A stretch of 64,000 nt of DNA. It comes from Rhizomys pruinosus (taxonomy: Eukaryota; Chordata; Mammalia; Rodentia; Spalacidae). The position numbers and the translations under genes were made by a program. Below, one piece after another: positions 11,741 to 23,620 of this stretch. The notes under the pieces are model-generated. The model made no database searches. It was not told the origin of the DNA and saw only the letters and a list, made by a program, of their open reading frames with translations. The stretch covers positions 220,471 through 284,470 of the forward strand of contig VZQC01000610.1 of the NCBI GenBank assembly GCA_009823505.1. The letters run 5' to 3'. How positions within the stretch are numbered: position 1 is the stretch's first letter; each line of letters begins with the position of its first letter.

Positions 11741-11935
11741 TAACACATTTCCTTTCATAAAATGTGATGGGGAAAGTCTCTATTTTGCTTTTATTAAATA
11801 ATAAAAGAAAGGTGTATCAAAACCTATGATATATATATAACACATTTTCTTTCATAAAACGTGACAGGGAAAGTCTCTATTTTGCTTTTATTAAATAATA
11901 AAAGAAAGGTGTATCAAAACTATGATACCAGCTAA
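11741..11935. repeat. 97-bp tandem duplication
   Basis: Two nearly identical units start 'taacacattt' at 11741 and 11838 and both run to 'ggtgtatcaaaac'. A partial relative with the same words is at 13770-13870, suggesting the unit belongs to the old L1. Confidence 0.9.
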
Positions 11936-11989
11936 ATCATGCCTGGAGGAAAAATGCATAGCTTTCTATAAAAAGAAAGATCTAGAGTC

Positions 11990-12172
11990 AGCGAGATGGT
12001 GCACTTCACTTCACAGAGTGAAGGCACCTGCAGCTAAGCTCTGAGCTGAGTTCAGTCTCCAGGAAGCACATGGTGGAAGGGGAGAGCTGACCCCCCCAAA
12101 TTTTTCTCTGACCTCCACATACACACCATGCTATGCATGCACACATTAATTAAAATTAAGAGTAATGTTTAA
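11990..12172 (+). mobile_element. B3-like SINE, degenerate
   Basis: 'agtcagcgagatggtgcac' head, 'ctgacctccacata' body and a CA/A-rich end match a worn B2/B3-family element. Confidence 0.65.
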
Positions 12173-12481
12173 AAAGGAAAGATATAAAATCAATAACCTA
12201 TGTTTCTACTTCAAGTAGCCAAAGAAACAATAATTCAGACCCAAACTTAATAGAAGAAAGGAAATAAAGAGCAAAACAAAAACTAATGAAAACAAATATG
12301 ATAATGAAAACCAGATACAGTTCTTGGAGAAGACAATCAAAATTGAACTCTTAAGTAGGTTTATGATTTAAAAGAGGTAAAAATAAATAAAAACAGCATA
12401 ACAGGAAATATCACTATAGACTTAAAGGAAATTAAAATTATTATAATAGACTTTTATGAACAAACTTGTATTAAGAAAATA

Positions 12482-12830
12482 CAACAATATAGGCTGGACA
12501 CTCATTTGATCAACTTGATTGAACATACAAGCCCCCCGCCCCCTGCTAGATAGTGGGACCCATGAGCTGTGTGGGTTTGGGCACAACTGCTCGTAAATTG
12601 GTTTTACATGAAGGATGCTTGTACTCACAGATTATCACCTACTGTTAAAAAAAAATGAAAACAAGACAAACAAAAAAAAGAGAAAGATGCATGATGTGGG
12701 ATGGGAAGGGGTGGGGTGGGGGGAAGGGAAGGGGATATATGCCTGAACTGAATTGGAAAATGATGTATGAAATACACAAAACAGCAATAAAAAAATAATA
12801 AAAAAAAAGAAAATAGAAAAAATTAAACTA
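12482..12830 (+). mobile_element. L1 3'UTR-like tail with G-rich tract (family 'R')
   Basis: It shares ordered words with 19380-19757 ('tttgggcacaac', 'catgaaggat', 'gatgcatgat'), has a polypurine G-rich tract (about 12695-12735) and ends in AATAAA-like A-rich tails. A G-rich polypurine tract before poly(A) is typical of rodent L1 3'UTRs, so I infer an L1 3' end. Confidence 0.55.
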
Positions 12831-12834
12831 TGTT

Positions 12835-13052
12835 TTACAGATTATTTTTATTTTTGTGCATGAGTGTTTTGCCTACATTTATGTAGGTGCACCTGTGTCA
12901 TTCGATGCCTGAGGAAACTAGAAGAGGATGTCGGATCCCCTGGAACTGGATTTCTTGATGGTTGTTAGCCGCCACGTGGATGCTGGGAACTGAACCTGGA
13001 TCATCTGTAGCCAGTGCTCTTACTCCCTGAGACAGCTCTCCAGCTCCAAGGA
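12835..13052 (-). mobile_element. B2/B3-type SINE, older
   Basis: Antisense 'ggatcccctggaactgga' and 'agctctccagctcc' ends match the B2/B3 family, with scattered substitutions. Confidence 0.82.
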
Positions 13053-13545
13053 AGTAGAGAATGGGAAAATTTTTAATAGGACAATAACATTCAAAAGTGA
13101 CTCAAGAAGAAATGAAGAGTCTGAATGGATTTATATCAAGTCAAGAAACTGAATTAATAGTTAGAAATTTTGTTTGTGTCCTTTCCTTTGACAAGTGAAA
13201 AAGGAAACACACAACTAGATGAGCTAAAGCCATGGGGATGTGTTCCGTCTCTCATGGCTATGGACACCAGGGGCCTGGAGTTGCCTAGGGCCCTCTCCTA
13301 TCTTCTGCATGGCGGCATACCTTCATATTGTGTGCTTTGTAGCTGTGTGATCCCTACACTCACATGGCCCTGTCTGTGCGTGTGGCTGCTTCTTGTTGTG
13401 GGAACACTAGCCATACTGGATTACGACTCCACTCTAGTCTAGCATGTCCTCATCTCCACTAATTACAAATGTAATACCCCATTTCCAAATAAGGTATTTA
13501 ATGAAACTCCAGGAAGACCATGGACTTTGGGACAAGGGGGGCACT
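13053..13545. other. Ancient repeat trace, no gene
   Basis: The 13350-13500 part ('ccatactggattacgac', 'ccatttccaaataaggt') resembles a widespread mammalian LTR-type repeat. The rest is unremarkable. Confidence 0.35.
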
Positions 13546-14345
13546 AGTCAAACAGGTACAGAAAATACTAAGACTAGCTGGCTTCACTAGCAAATTCCAT
13601 AAGATTAAGAAGGAAATAATTCCAATGAAACACAATTTATTTCATAAAATAGAAGATGAAAGAACATATCTCAGTTTGTGTTACAATTTGCCAGAAAGAC
13701 ATCACAAGGAAGGAAATTAAAAGAACATTATTTTATAAACATGGATGCAAAATTCATAAAAACTATTCACAAGAAATTAAAATCCAACAATGAGATACAA
13801 TCTTAGAAAGGCCAAAATGTGTGAAAGTAATATAACACATTTCTTTTGATAAAACATGATGGGGAAAGCTTTTTTTATTTTTTGTCTTTTTGAGACAGGG
13901 TCTCCCTTTAGTCCCAGCTGGCCTGGAGCTCGCTATGTAGACCAGGCTGGCCTGGGGAAAGTTTTATCAACAACATACAAATTTAAATGAGTGATACACC
14001 ATGATCAAGTGGTACCTATGCTAGAAATGCATGGCTGTCTCAGCATATGAATACACATTAGTAGAATGTACAAATTAGTAGACTAAAGGTCACAAGTACA
14101 TTATATAAAATTATTTGACAAGATATGTTAAGATTTCTCAACAAGTTATGAATAAATGAAAGAAATAAGACTCCTTCAATCTAATAAAGGACATCTGTCA
14201 AAACCCTACTGCTAATTTAACCATGGTGCACTGTGGCTCAAGCAATGGTTTGCTCCTAAGATCAGGAGAAAGGTAGGATACCACCCTCATCACACCCAAA
14301 GCCATAAAAAGCATTTTTAATTGTATAAGTAAAAATGAATGGACA
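13546..14345 (+). mobile_element. Old L1 ORF2 fragment with truncated B1
   Basis: Sense-strand ORF2 landmarks are visible: 'caccatgatcaagtgg' near 14000 and 'atttgacaagatatg' near 14113. A short antisense B1 piece sits at 13868-13955. Confidence 0.7.
13868..13955 (-). mobile_element. Truncated B1 SINE
   Basis: Only the 3' half of an antisense B1 is present ('gagacagggtctccc' to 'gaccaggctggcctgg'). Confidence 0.85.
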
Positions 14346-14904
14346 GCAACAATTCCTAATTTTATAGTGTATTAGATTTAATAGGTCTAAGCAAAATAAT
14401 GATAAATATAATTAAAATATAAGCATTGGAATTTTGAGAGTATATTTATCAAAAAATGAGAAAGCAAAAGGCTCCCTTGAATGACAACATATTTTTTGCA
14501 ACTCAGCTAATTTTCAGTTCTTTCAATAAAATTTCAGGAAACTGTAAGTTATCAGATTATAGATCATTTAAAATAATTTTCAATGATAGATGGCTCTAAG
14601 ATATTTGGCATTTATTTCTGAAGGAATTCAAAATTGAATTACATTGCCATAAGGAAGGCATCATCACTTCCATCTACTTGTTTTAACTAAACGTCTTTCT
14701 CAGCACTTATTTATATAATAATGAGAGACTAGAAATAAAAGTGGTTATGAATTTTGTCTCTATAGATACAGGTACTTATTAAAAAGACCTAAACATTTTG
14801 TTGTAAACAATTACAATAAAAATTTATCATTTAATAATACACTGGCAGTGTATGTCAGTTATGTGAGCTAGCTTACTAATAAATAAAACTCTATTCAGAA
14901 TATT
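14346..14904. other. AT-rich stretch, nothing recognised
   Basis: No coding signal, RNA gene or clear repeat; strongly AT-rich. Confidence 0.5.
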
Positions 14905-15001
14905 TAAACTTTTATTAAATTTTTGTGAATGTTATACAATATATTTTGACTATATTCAGATCCCTTCTCCTATCTACACTTTACCTTACTACCCCATGCA
15001 A

Positions 15002-15051
<50 letters not shown>

Positions 15052-16040
15052 TCAAATGTCCTTTGCCGTGGCTTCATCGACTGGAGCCTGGTTAACATAC
15101 CAAGAGTCATACCCTTAAAGAATACTGACACTCCTCCCATCAGCTAGGGTTGGGGTTTCTTTCCCAGTTCTCCACTTCTACACTGGGACTTTGTCTGGCT
15201 TGAGCTTACATAGGTCTTGTACATGCTGTCACCACTGATGTGAGCTCATATGAGTAATTGCCCAGCTCTCTGGGAAACTCTGTTTCCTTGTGGTCATCTA
15301 CCACCTCTGGCCTACAATCTTTCTGCCCCTTCTTCTTCAATGATTCCTGATCCTTGTGAAGCAGAAGTTTAATATGGGAGTCCTATTCAGACCGAACTCT
15401 GCAGTCTCTAATTCTCTGCATGGTGAGCAGTTGTGGGTCTCTAAATTAATCACCATGTGCTGCATGAAGAAGCTTCTTTGGTGAGAGTTGAGAGATGTGT
15501 TAATCTATGGATATTATAGTAAGTAATTAAAAATCAGTTTAATGCTATGTCTATTTAGCAGAATAATAGCAGTAGGCTCTCCCCTATGGCCTATGACTTG
15601 CTTAATTGTAGGTTCCTAAGCCTGATAACAGTGTCATGTATGAGCTCCATTTTGTGAAGTAGACCTTAAATCCAAGCAGAAAGTGGTTGGAGTTGGTTAC
15701 ATCCATAACATTTATACCACTATTGCACAATTGGGCACATCTGGCCAAGCTAGTTATTGTAATTTGCAGATTCACAGCTGGGCAAGACTGATGATCACTT
15801 TTCTCTTCTGGAACTATGCATAGCACCTTTCAGCACTGTGAAAGCTAGCCAGTAGAGAGGAGGCTTCGAGGTCTGTACAAGCTTAATTTCTCCTCATTTG
15901 TTCTATAACTCATGCATGTAGTATCTTCAGTAATATGGTCCTGCCATGACGTTCTTAAGAGGGGGGAGAGTAGGGGCAATGACCAGCATTGTTTGAGGGT
16001 TTATAGACCCCCTAATCAGCAGCTTCCAGAGAGGGAATAC
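14905..16040 (-). mobile_element. L1 Lx-type 3'UTR, antisense
   Basis: It contains the recurrent rodent Lx 3'UTR words in order on the + strand: 'tggtgagcagttgtgggtct' (15421), 'aatgctatgtctatttagca' (15541), 'cattttgtgaagtagacc', 'cagctgggcaagactgatg' and 'gctagccagtagagaggag' (15845). A CT microsatellite interrupts it. Confidence 0.75.
15007..15050. repeat. (CT)n microsatellite
   Basis: Uninterrupted CT dinucleotides inside the Lx 3' end. Confidence 0.97.
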
Positions 16041-16330
16041 ATTCCTGGCACTGGGCTTTTTCTTTGCTAACCTGTGTTGTTTAGTAAGGGCCATGTCCCC
16101 CTGTTTTTATAGTGTTATATCTATAGAAAATGTAAAGTTTTACTTAACATTTTAGTATAGAGAAATATAATAAGGGGATCAAGATACTGTTTTTTAACCA
16201 TAGAAACATATTGCACTAGGATAAAATTATATGGTGAAAGGAGAATTCAAAGAAGTAGAATCTTCACTGAAAAGAGTTCAAGGCGAGGAGTTAACAACAC
16301 AAAAATAAAAGAAGAGGTTGGTCATTTTAA

Positions 16331-16566
16331 AATGTTTATTTCTTCTTCAATAATTTCATACATGAATGAAATATACTTAGATCATATCCACACACCCTCT
16401 CTGTCTCCTCCCTCTAACTCTCCCCTTGTCCCCATCACCTCCCAACTTCAGGTCTTCTTCTTTTTCTTCATCCTCCTCCTCCTCGACCTCCTTCCTCTTC
16501 CTCTTCTTCCTTGTCCTCATCCTCTTCCTCTTCCTCCTCTGCCTCCTCCTCTTCTTTTTCTTCTTC
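16331..16566. repeat. Lx-like 3' fragment and polypyrimidine tract
   Basis: 16331-16447 resembles the 'tcatacatg..atatcca' start seen at other Lx 3' ends. 16448-16566 is an almost pure C/T tract of CCT and CTT units, which explains the Ser-rich and Lys/Glu-rich short ORFs here; they are not genes. Confidence 0.75.
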
Positions 16567-16918
16567 ATATCCCACTGAGTCCCATCAGTGTTGCCCATAT
16601 GGTCATAGCTGTAGGGCAGCATTTATCACATATTTCTCAATGAATGTGCATATATACAAATCACTGATCTTCATGTTTATTTATACTCACATGAAAGATT
16701 AATTTCACAGTTCTTTGGCAATATTTACAGTCTGCCCCAAATCATGCACTTGCCAAATAATTAAATTGACATCTGCTAATAATCTTTAATACCCATTAAA
16801 TATATTCTACAATAGGACTGAAACTTTTCAAGTCTGCTTTCCTCTCTCACCTACTTTACCAGTAGTCACTGAATGCTAACCTGGGATCACTCTTCTCACC
16901 TCCAGGTTTTTAAAACAT
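16567..16918. other. No recognised feature
   Basis: Non-repeat AT-rich sequence leading into the duplicated segment. Confidence 0.5.
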
Positions 16919-16927
16919 GCTCAGATG

Positions 16928-17063
16928 CAGTGTGTGGTGACACCCAACTTTAATCCCAGTACTCGGGAGGCACAGGCAGGCAGATCTCTGTGAGTTCAAG
17001 GCTATCCTGGTCTACAAAGTGAGTTCCAGCTGGGGCGACAGGGAGACCCTGTGTCAAAAAGAC
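16928..17063 (+). mobile_element. B1 SINE
   Basis: B1 with a diverged head ('gtgtggtgacacccaac') and a clear 'gaccctgtgtcaaaaagac' end. Noisy copies recur at both sides of the N at 21277. Confidence 0.88.
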
Positions 17064-17220
17064 AAAAAAAAAAAAATACTCAGGTCTCCTGGTTGTTACT
17101 TCTCCTATTCACTCCTGTGTCCTCAAACCTCTGAATACATCCTACAGGTAATTATAAGTACATGGTACATAAATCACAGCGTTGATGTGCTTAGCATCTT
17201 AACTCTCATTTCTTGTTAAA

Positions 17221-17428
17221 TTTATTTTTATGTGTATGAGTATATTGTCTGCATGTAAATAAGTGCACTTATGTTGTACAATGCCCAGAGAGACCAGAAG
17301 TGGACATCAGATCCCCTGGAACTGGAGTTACAGATGGTTGTAAGCCACCATATAAGTGCTGGGAACCAAATCTGGGTCCTCTGCAATAGCAGCCAGTGCT
17401 CTTAAACACTGAGCCATCTTTCCCTCTA
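17221..17428 (-). mobile_element. B2/B3-type SINE
   Basis: Antisense element with 'gatcccctggaactggag' and a degraded head 'gagccatctttccctc'. Confidence 0.85.
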
Positions 17429-17700
17429 GTCCCTTAACTCTCATTTCTTTGTAACACATTTTTAATATTTTTCTAGCTATTAGCACACCATCATCCCATG
17501 TCTTTTTTCTTATTTTTGTTGAGCTTTTGTGCATTCCGTACAATGTTTCTTAATGAAGTTCATGCTCACTCCCGCGTCCCTGTCCCCTCCCTGTATGTGT
17601 GAGTCCTGTCTTGCATCTTTTTCTGTCTTTTTTAATTATTTGATGCAGAAGTTTACTGTTTTGGTAAGTTCTTTGAGTAAGTCTTTTTTTTGTTGTTCTC

Positions 17701-18310
17701 TTTAATTTTATATTAGTCCAAAATGTGCATATATACATTCCACACATATACCAAAATTACAAAGTCTGAAAATAAACTATAGGTTAATTCCAGAACACAT
17801 TTATGGATTCACATTTTAACAGTAAAGTTGCATGCAGGTAAAAATAAATATAACTTTACATTCCTAAATTACACAGCAAGTTGATGTATGTTCTTTTCAG
17901 TTTAATTTTATATTGCTCCAAAATATACATCTATACACTCTACATATATACCAGGTTTACAAAGTCTGAAAATAAACTATAGGTTAATTCCAAAACAGAT
18001 TTAGGGATTCACAGTTTAATAGTAAGCTTCAAAGAGGTAAAAAGACATTTAGCTTTACATTCTTTTTTTTAAAAAATATTTATTTTTATTTTAATGTGTA
18101 TGAATGTACTGTCTACATGTAGGTTGGTGCACCTGTGTCGTGCAATACCACGGAGGTCAGAAGAGGTGTCAGAGTCCCCTGGAACTGGAGTTAAAGACAG
18201 TTCTTAGCCACCATGTGGGTGCTGGGAATCGAACCCAGGTCCTCTGCAAGAGCAGTTGGTACTCTTAACTGCTGAGCCATCTCTCCAGACCCTAGCTTTA
18301 CATTCTTAAA
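17701..18310 (+). repeat. Two 200-bp tandem units, second split by a B2
   Basis: The units begin 'tttaattttatatt' at 17701 and 17901 and share 'aaagtctgaaaataaacta' and 'ggttaattcca'. The second is interrupted by the B2 at 18065-18292. Inverted versions lie at 20030-20480. Confidence 0.85.
18065..18292 (-). mobile_element. B2/B3-type SINE with 15-bp duplication
   Basis: Antisense B2 flanked by tagctttacattctt at 18050-18064 and 18293-18307, a perfect target-site duplication. The inverted and forward paralogues of this segment lack the B2. Confidence 0.95.
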
Positions 18311-18355
18311 TTACATAGCCCGTTGATGTATATTTTGATGTACAAAAGCTCAATT

Positions 18356-18934
18356 AAAAATTAAGAGAAAAAAAAACCAATGCCACTAAATAAAATGCCT
18401 TCATAAGAATAAACTTGGCAGGAATTCCACATGAAAACCATCGCAAGGCAATGAATATTTTACTTTGAAAATTGAGCAACAATAGATATTAAGAATATTT
18501 GGCTAAAAAGAAAAGTTAAGTCATTTTTGAAAAAAATATGAAAGGATGATTTCACCTTACAGGTATGAGGAATATATAGTACAGCTCTCTGTACAAAAGA
18601 CAGCAATGAGAAACAAAACAAGGTAAAAATAAGGTAGCTGTGTACTTAGCAAACTTCTCAGGAATGCAGAAAGTATAACATGTAGGTATAGATGATTGTA
18701 ATTATATTTTAATTTTTGCTAAAGTCAAACAGAGTCTAAAATGAAACACAAATCAGCTCCAGTGCTTAAACTTCTTTAGATATTTGTAGTAATAGCATTC
18801 ATGATGTTAATTTAACACCTGAATTTTTTTCTGGAAGGTTGATTAAAACCCACAGCTAGTCTTTGAGTTGGGTGTCTGGAAAGGTTTTGTGAAGGAGGGA
18901 GCTAGACCTTGAACATCATTCATGTTTAGACAGA
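18356..18934. other. No recognised feature
   Basis: A-rich unique-looking sequence between the tandem units and an L1-like 3' end. Confidence 0.5.
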
Positions 18935-19757
18935 GTCCTCTACAGGTTATGGGGGGGGAGATGTTATATAGCCACACGTCTGACCCTGGTCATATTTAAC
19001 AAGGGGGGTGGAAAAATGTATTCCTGGATTAACATATCCAAACTGTGTCTATTGCTAAAGTAACCTACCATAAACTATTAGCTGCTGCTTTACAAATACC
19101 ATAATATATCTATTGCTTGTTCTCATTAGTAGGGTTGAAGGTTTATTCCTGGACAACCTGTCAGCCCATGTAAGGGAAACACAGAATTGACCAGAGACCA
19201 AGACAACAGCATCCAGAGAGAGTGGACTGTTTTCACCTCTCATCCACACTGTGTGCCCCTTTTCTAAGCCTATGGGCACACCAACCTGGGAAGAGGGGGT
19301 CACGCATGGTAGAATGTAAGGGCTGTGGATTGGGTATACAGGACCACCAAAAACGGTGAAGTAACAACACTACAGCAATGTAGTTTGGGACAGTCATTTG
19401 ATTCAACTTTTTGAACAAACAACCTGTCACCCCCTGCCCACTGGAGGTGGGTGTATGAGGTTTTGGGCACAACAGCCTGCAGATTAGTCCCTGAGCATGA
19501 AGGATGACTTGTACGTACATTGGATTTTATCACTTATAGCTATACGCAGTAATGAATTAAAAAAAAAAAAAAAAAAACTGAAGAGAAAATGCAGGACATT
19601 AGTTATGGCAGACGATGCATGATATGGGATTGGCGGTGGTTTGGTGTGGGGGGGGAAGGTGGAAAGGGAATGATATAGCCTGAACTGACAATTGGCAACA
19701 AAAAATGTATGAAAGCACAAGCATCAAATAAAAACATAATTAAAAAAAAAAAAAAGA
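18935..19757 (+). mobile_element. Family R (L1 3'UTR-like) copy, + strand
   Basis: It contains family words ('ggtagaatgtaagggct', 'tttgggcacaacagcc'), a G-rich tract (about 19627-19672), an internal A run (19559-19577) and a terminal poly(A) (19741-19755). It is the mirror image of 22808-23620 across the N at 21277. Confidence 0.6.
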
Positions 19758-20029
19758 AGAGAAGAACTACATGAAATTTTGAAGGTAACATGATGGTACT
19801 AGAAAACTGTCATTGCTAAGTAATAGTAACAGAGATGACCAAGTACCTCATTTGTGGATCCTATGCACCAAATCCCTATATGTAAGTCAAGGTGGGGTAA
19901 TTTGTTAGTAACAAATATACCACATGACTGATATTACTATAGATATGTCTCTATTTTCCTAGTCCTTAAGATTTATGAGAAAGACAAATAAGCTCTTTTA
20001 AAAAGTAATCAAAGTGTACATTAACATGC

Positions 20030-21276
20030 TGTAGATAATTTAGGAATATAAAGTTAAATCTTTTTCCACGCTGCATGCAAGCTTACCGTTAAACTGGTAA
20101 TCCCTAAATGTGTTTGGAATTAACTGATAGTTTATTTTCAGACTTTTTTTTAACTTGTTATTTATTATATATTATATATTTATATTATAATATTCATCTA
20201 GTAATGTATATGATATATTTTGTGAGTAATATAAAATTAAAACTGAAAAAGAACTACATCAACATTGCTGTTGTAATTTAGGAATGTAAAGTTATAATTT
20301 ATTTTTATCCTGCATTTTGCAACTTTACTGTTAAAATGTTGAATCCATAAATGGTGTTCCTGGAATTAACTCTATAGTTTTATTTTCAGACTTTGTAATT
20401 TTGTGTATACGTGTGGAATGTTATATATGACATTTTGGACTAATATATAAAATTATGAGAACAACAAAAAAAAGACTTACTCAAAACGAACTTACCAAAC
20501 AGTATAAACTTCTGCCATCAATATATTAAAATACAGGAAAAAAGATGCAACAGGACTCACACATACAGGTGATTGCGGGACATGGGACGCGGGAGTGAGC
20601 ATGAACTTCATAAGAAACATTGTACGGGAATGCCACAAAAGCTCAACAAAAATAAGAAAAAAAGAACATTGGGATTGATGGTGTGCTAATTAGCTAGCAA
20701 AATATTAAAAATTTTTGGTTACAAAGAAATGAGAGTTTAAGGGCACTAGAGGGAAGCTGGCTCAGTGGTTTAAGAGACACTGGCTTGCTATTGCAGAGGA
20801 CCCAGATTTGGTTCCCAGCACTTATATTGGTGGCTTACAACCATCTTAATCTAGTCCATTGTTCCCAGGGTGATACATGATGTCTTCTGTTTCTGGCATT
20901 GACAAATATATGGTGCGACTTATTCATGCAGACATATTTACTCATACCCATAACAAATAAATTTACAAGAAATGAGAGTTAAGATGCTAAGCACATCAAC
21001 GCTGTGATTTATGTACCATGTACTTATAATTACCTGTAGGATGTATTCAGAGGTTTGAGGACACAGGAGTGAATAGGAGAAGTAACAACCAGGAGACCTG
21101 AGTATTTTTTTTTTTTTCATTTTGATCACAGAGGTTCTCCCTGCGCCCCACGTCAGGCTGGAACTTCAGCTTTGTGTAGACCAGGCTAGCCTTGGAAAAC
21201 ATACAGAGATCTCCTGCCTGTGTTCCCCGAGTGTGTGATTAAAGTTGGGTGTCACCTACACACTGGCATCTGAGCA
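20030..21276 (-). repeat. Segment A, inverted copy
   Basis: Reverse complement of segment A (16919-18355). 20940-21118 is almost identical to 17078-17243, while 21119-21276 (B1 part) is corrupted by indels. The outer tandem units carry real substitutions compared with the 16.9 kb copy. Confidence 0.85.
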
Positions 21277-21277
21277 T
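21277..21277. other. Single N at palindrome axis (assembly join)
   Basis: The bases on either side read gagcat-N-atgctc and continue as reverse complements. A lone N here marks a sequence join rather than an uncertain base. Confidence 0.9.
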
Positions 21278-23620
21278 NATGCTCAGATGCAGTGTGTGGT
21301 GACACCCAACTTTAATCCATCACTACGGAGATGAGCACAGGCACGCAAGTCTCTTTGTTTTCCAAGGCTAGTCTGGTCTATACAGCAAAGCAAGTTCCCT
21401 ACGAGCTGGGCGACAGGGAACCGTCCTGTGTCAAAATGAACAAAAAAAAAATACTCATCAGGTCTCACTGGTTGTTACTTCTCCTGATTCACTCTGTGTC
21501 CTAAACTCTGAAATACATCCTACAGTAATTATAATACATGGTACATATATCACATGCGTTGATGTGCTATTAGCATCTTTACTCTCATTTCTTGTTAAAT
21601 TTATTTGTTATGGGTAGATGAATAATATGTTTCTGCATTAAATAACTGACTTAGTGTTGTACAATGCCAGAGAGACCAGAGAAGGGACATCAGAATCACC
21701 CGGAACTGTAGTTACAGAATGGTTGTATAGCCACCATATAAGTGCTGGCGAACAAAATTGGGTCACTCTTGCAATAGCAGCCAGTAGTTCTTAAACACTG
21801 AACCAGTCTTTCCCTCTAGTATCCCATTAAACTCTCATTTTTCTTTGTAACCAAAAATTTTTAATATTTTGTCTAGGCTAATTAGCACACCAGAATCCAC
21901 CTGCTTTTTTTCTAGTTTTGTTGAGCTTTTGAGCATTCCCGTACAATGTTTCATTAGAGAGTTTCATGCTCTGACAATACCGGTCCCTGTCCCCAATCAA
22001 CTGTATGTGTGCATCCGTCTGCATCTTTTGTCCTGTGTTTTAATTATTTTGATGCAGAAGTTTACTAGTTTGGGTAAGTTCTTTCTTGAGTAAGTCTTTA
22101 TTGTTGTTCTCATTAATTTTTATATTAGTCAAAATGTGCATATATACATCCACACATACATATTGGTTTACAAAGTCTGAAATAAACTATAGTATAATTC
22201 CAGATCAGCATTTATGGTTCAACATTTTAAACAGTAAAGTGGCAAACGCAGGATAAAAATAAATATAACATTTACATTCTAAATTACAAACAGACAAGTT
22301 GATGTAGGTTTTTTTCCAGATTTATTTTATTATGGCTCAGAAATATTCATCTATAACACTACTATCTAATAGAATATTAAATATAAAATATATAAAATAA
22401 AAAAACATATAAACATTTATAAAGTCTGAAAATAAACTATCAGATTAATTCGCAAACACATTTAGGGATTACCAGTTTAACGGTGAAACTTGCATGCAGT
22501 GAGAAGAATTTAACTTTACATTCCTAAATTAAAACAGCATGTGTAATGACACATTTGATGTACTGTTTCAAAAAAGACTTTATTGTTCTTTCTCATAATA
22601 TCTTAAGGACTGAGGGAAATAGAGACATATCAATATACAAGTCATGAATGGTATTATTGTTACTAAAAATTACACACTTGAACTTACAATATAGGGATTT
22701 GGTGCTAGGATCCACAAATGATGTTTCGAGACCTCTGTTACATTACTTAGAATGAACATTCTAGATTCCAATCTATTACCTGCAGGAATTTCATGATGTC
22801 CATTCGTTCTTTTTTTTTTTTTAATATGTTTTATAATTGCAGTTGGGTGCATTTCATAACATATTGTTTTGCACCAAGTTCAGTTCAGGATTACTCGCTT
22901 ATCCACATCGCCCCCCCGGAGACACCAAAACCCCCCGATCCCAGATCATGACAATTCGCCATAGGAATTTCGCATCTTCTTCTCAGTTTATTTTTTTATG
23001 CATTCACTGCTTTAGCTATAAATGAAAAATCCAATGCAGTACAAGTATCCTACTGCATCAGGGACAAACCTATTCATGCAGGCTGTTGTGCCAAAAACCC
23101 ATACAGCCACATTCCAGTGGGGGAGGTGACAGTGTTGTTGTTCAATACAAGTGATCAAATGAGTTCCAGATACATTCGCTGTAGTGTTGTTACCATTCAC
23201 GAAGGGTTTTTTTGGTGCTAGTAATGAGCATCACAGAGCCCTTACATTCTACAAATCGGAGCCCTTCCAGTGGGTTTCCCCTAGGCTTAGAAAGTGGGAC
23301 AAGGTGGATGAGAGGGAAAACAACAGTCCACTCTCTCTGGTAGCTGTTGGAACTGGTCATCTTCAATTCTGAATGTTTCCTTTCATAGGGCTGACAGTTT
23401 TGCTCGCAGGAAGTGAACCATTCGATCCCACTAATGAGAACAAGCAATTAGATATATAAGGGGTATTTAAAGAGCAGCACATAGTTATGAGTAGTTAACT
23501 TTAAGCAATAGACACATAGTTTGGATATGTTAATCCAGGAAGTACATTTTTCCACCCCCCTGTTAAATATGGAAAGGGTCAGACGCTGTGGCTTATTACG
23601 TCTCCTAACCTGTAGAGGAT
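21278..23620 (-). repeat. Palindrome right arm
   Basis: Mirror of 18935-21276. It contains segment A again in forward direction (21278-22560) and the family R element in antisense (from 22808). The high density of small indels relative to the left arm looks like unpolished long-read sequence. Confidence 0.85.

Larger units (their letters stand above)
10660..12480 (+). mobile_element. Old L1/HAL1-like + strand fragments
   Basis: Diverged L1 order can be followed: ORF1-like A-rich sequence (10660-10870), endonuclease-like stretches (11080-11300, 11590-11720) and ORF2 linker-like sequence (12185-12420). It contains a TAC microsatellite, a 97-bp duplication and a B3. No open frame survives. Confidence 0.55.
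16919..18355 (+). repeat. Duplicated segment A (forward copy)
   Basis: This segment recurs inverted at about 20030-21276 and forward at about 21278-22560. It holds a B1 (16928-17063), a B2 (17221-17428) and two tandem units of 200 bp (from 17701 and 17901). The stretch 17078-17220 matches the inverted copy almost base for base, while other parts differ by many one-base insertions and deletions. Confidence 0.85.
18935..21276 (+). repeat. Palindrome left arm
   Basis: The reverse complement of this arm is found at 21278-23620, so the two form a head-to-head inverted repeat with a single N at the axis. Near the axis the match is noisy, with many single-base insertions and deletions rather than substitutions. 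Confidence 0.85.

Noticed and set aside
16377..16702. Lys/Glu-rich and Ser-rich ORFs
   Set aside because: Produced by a CCT/CTT polypyrimidine tract.
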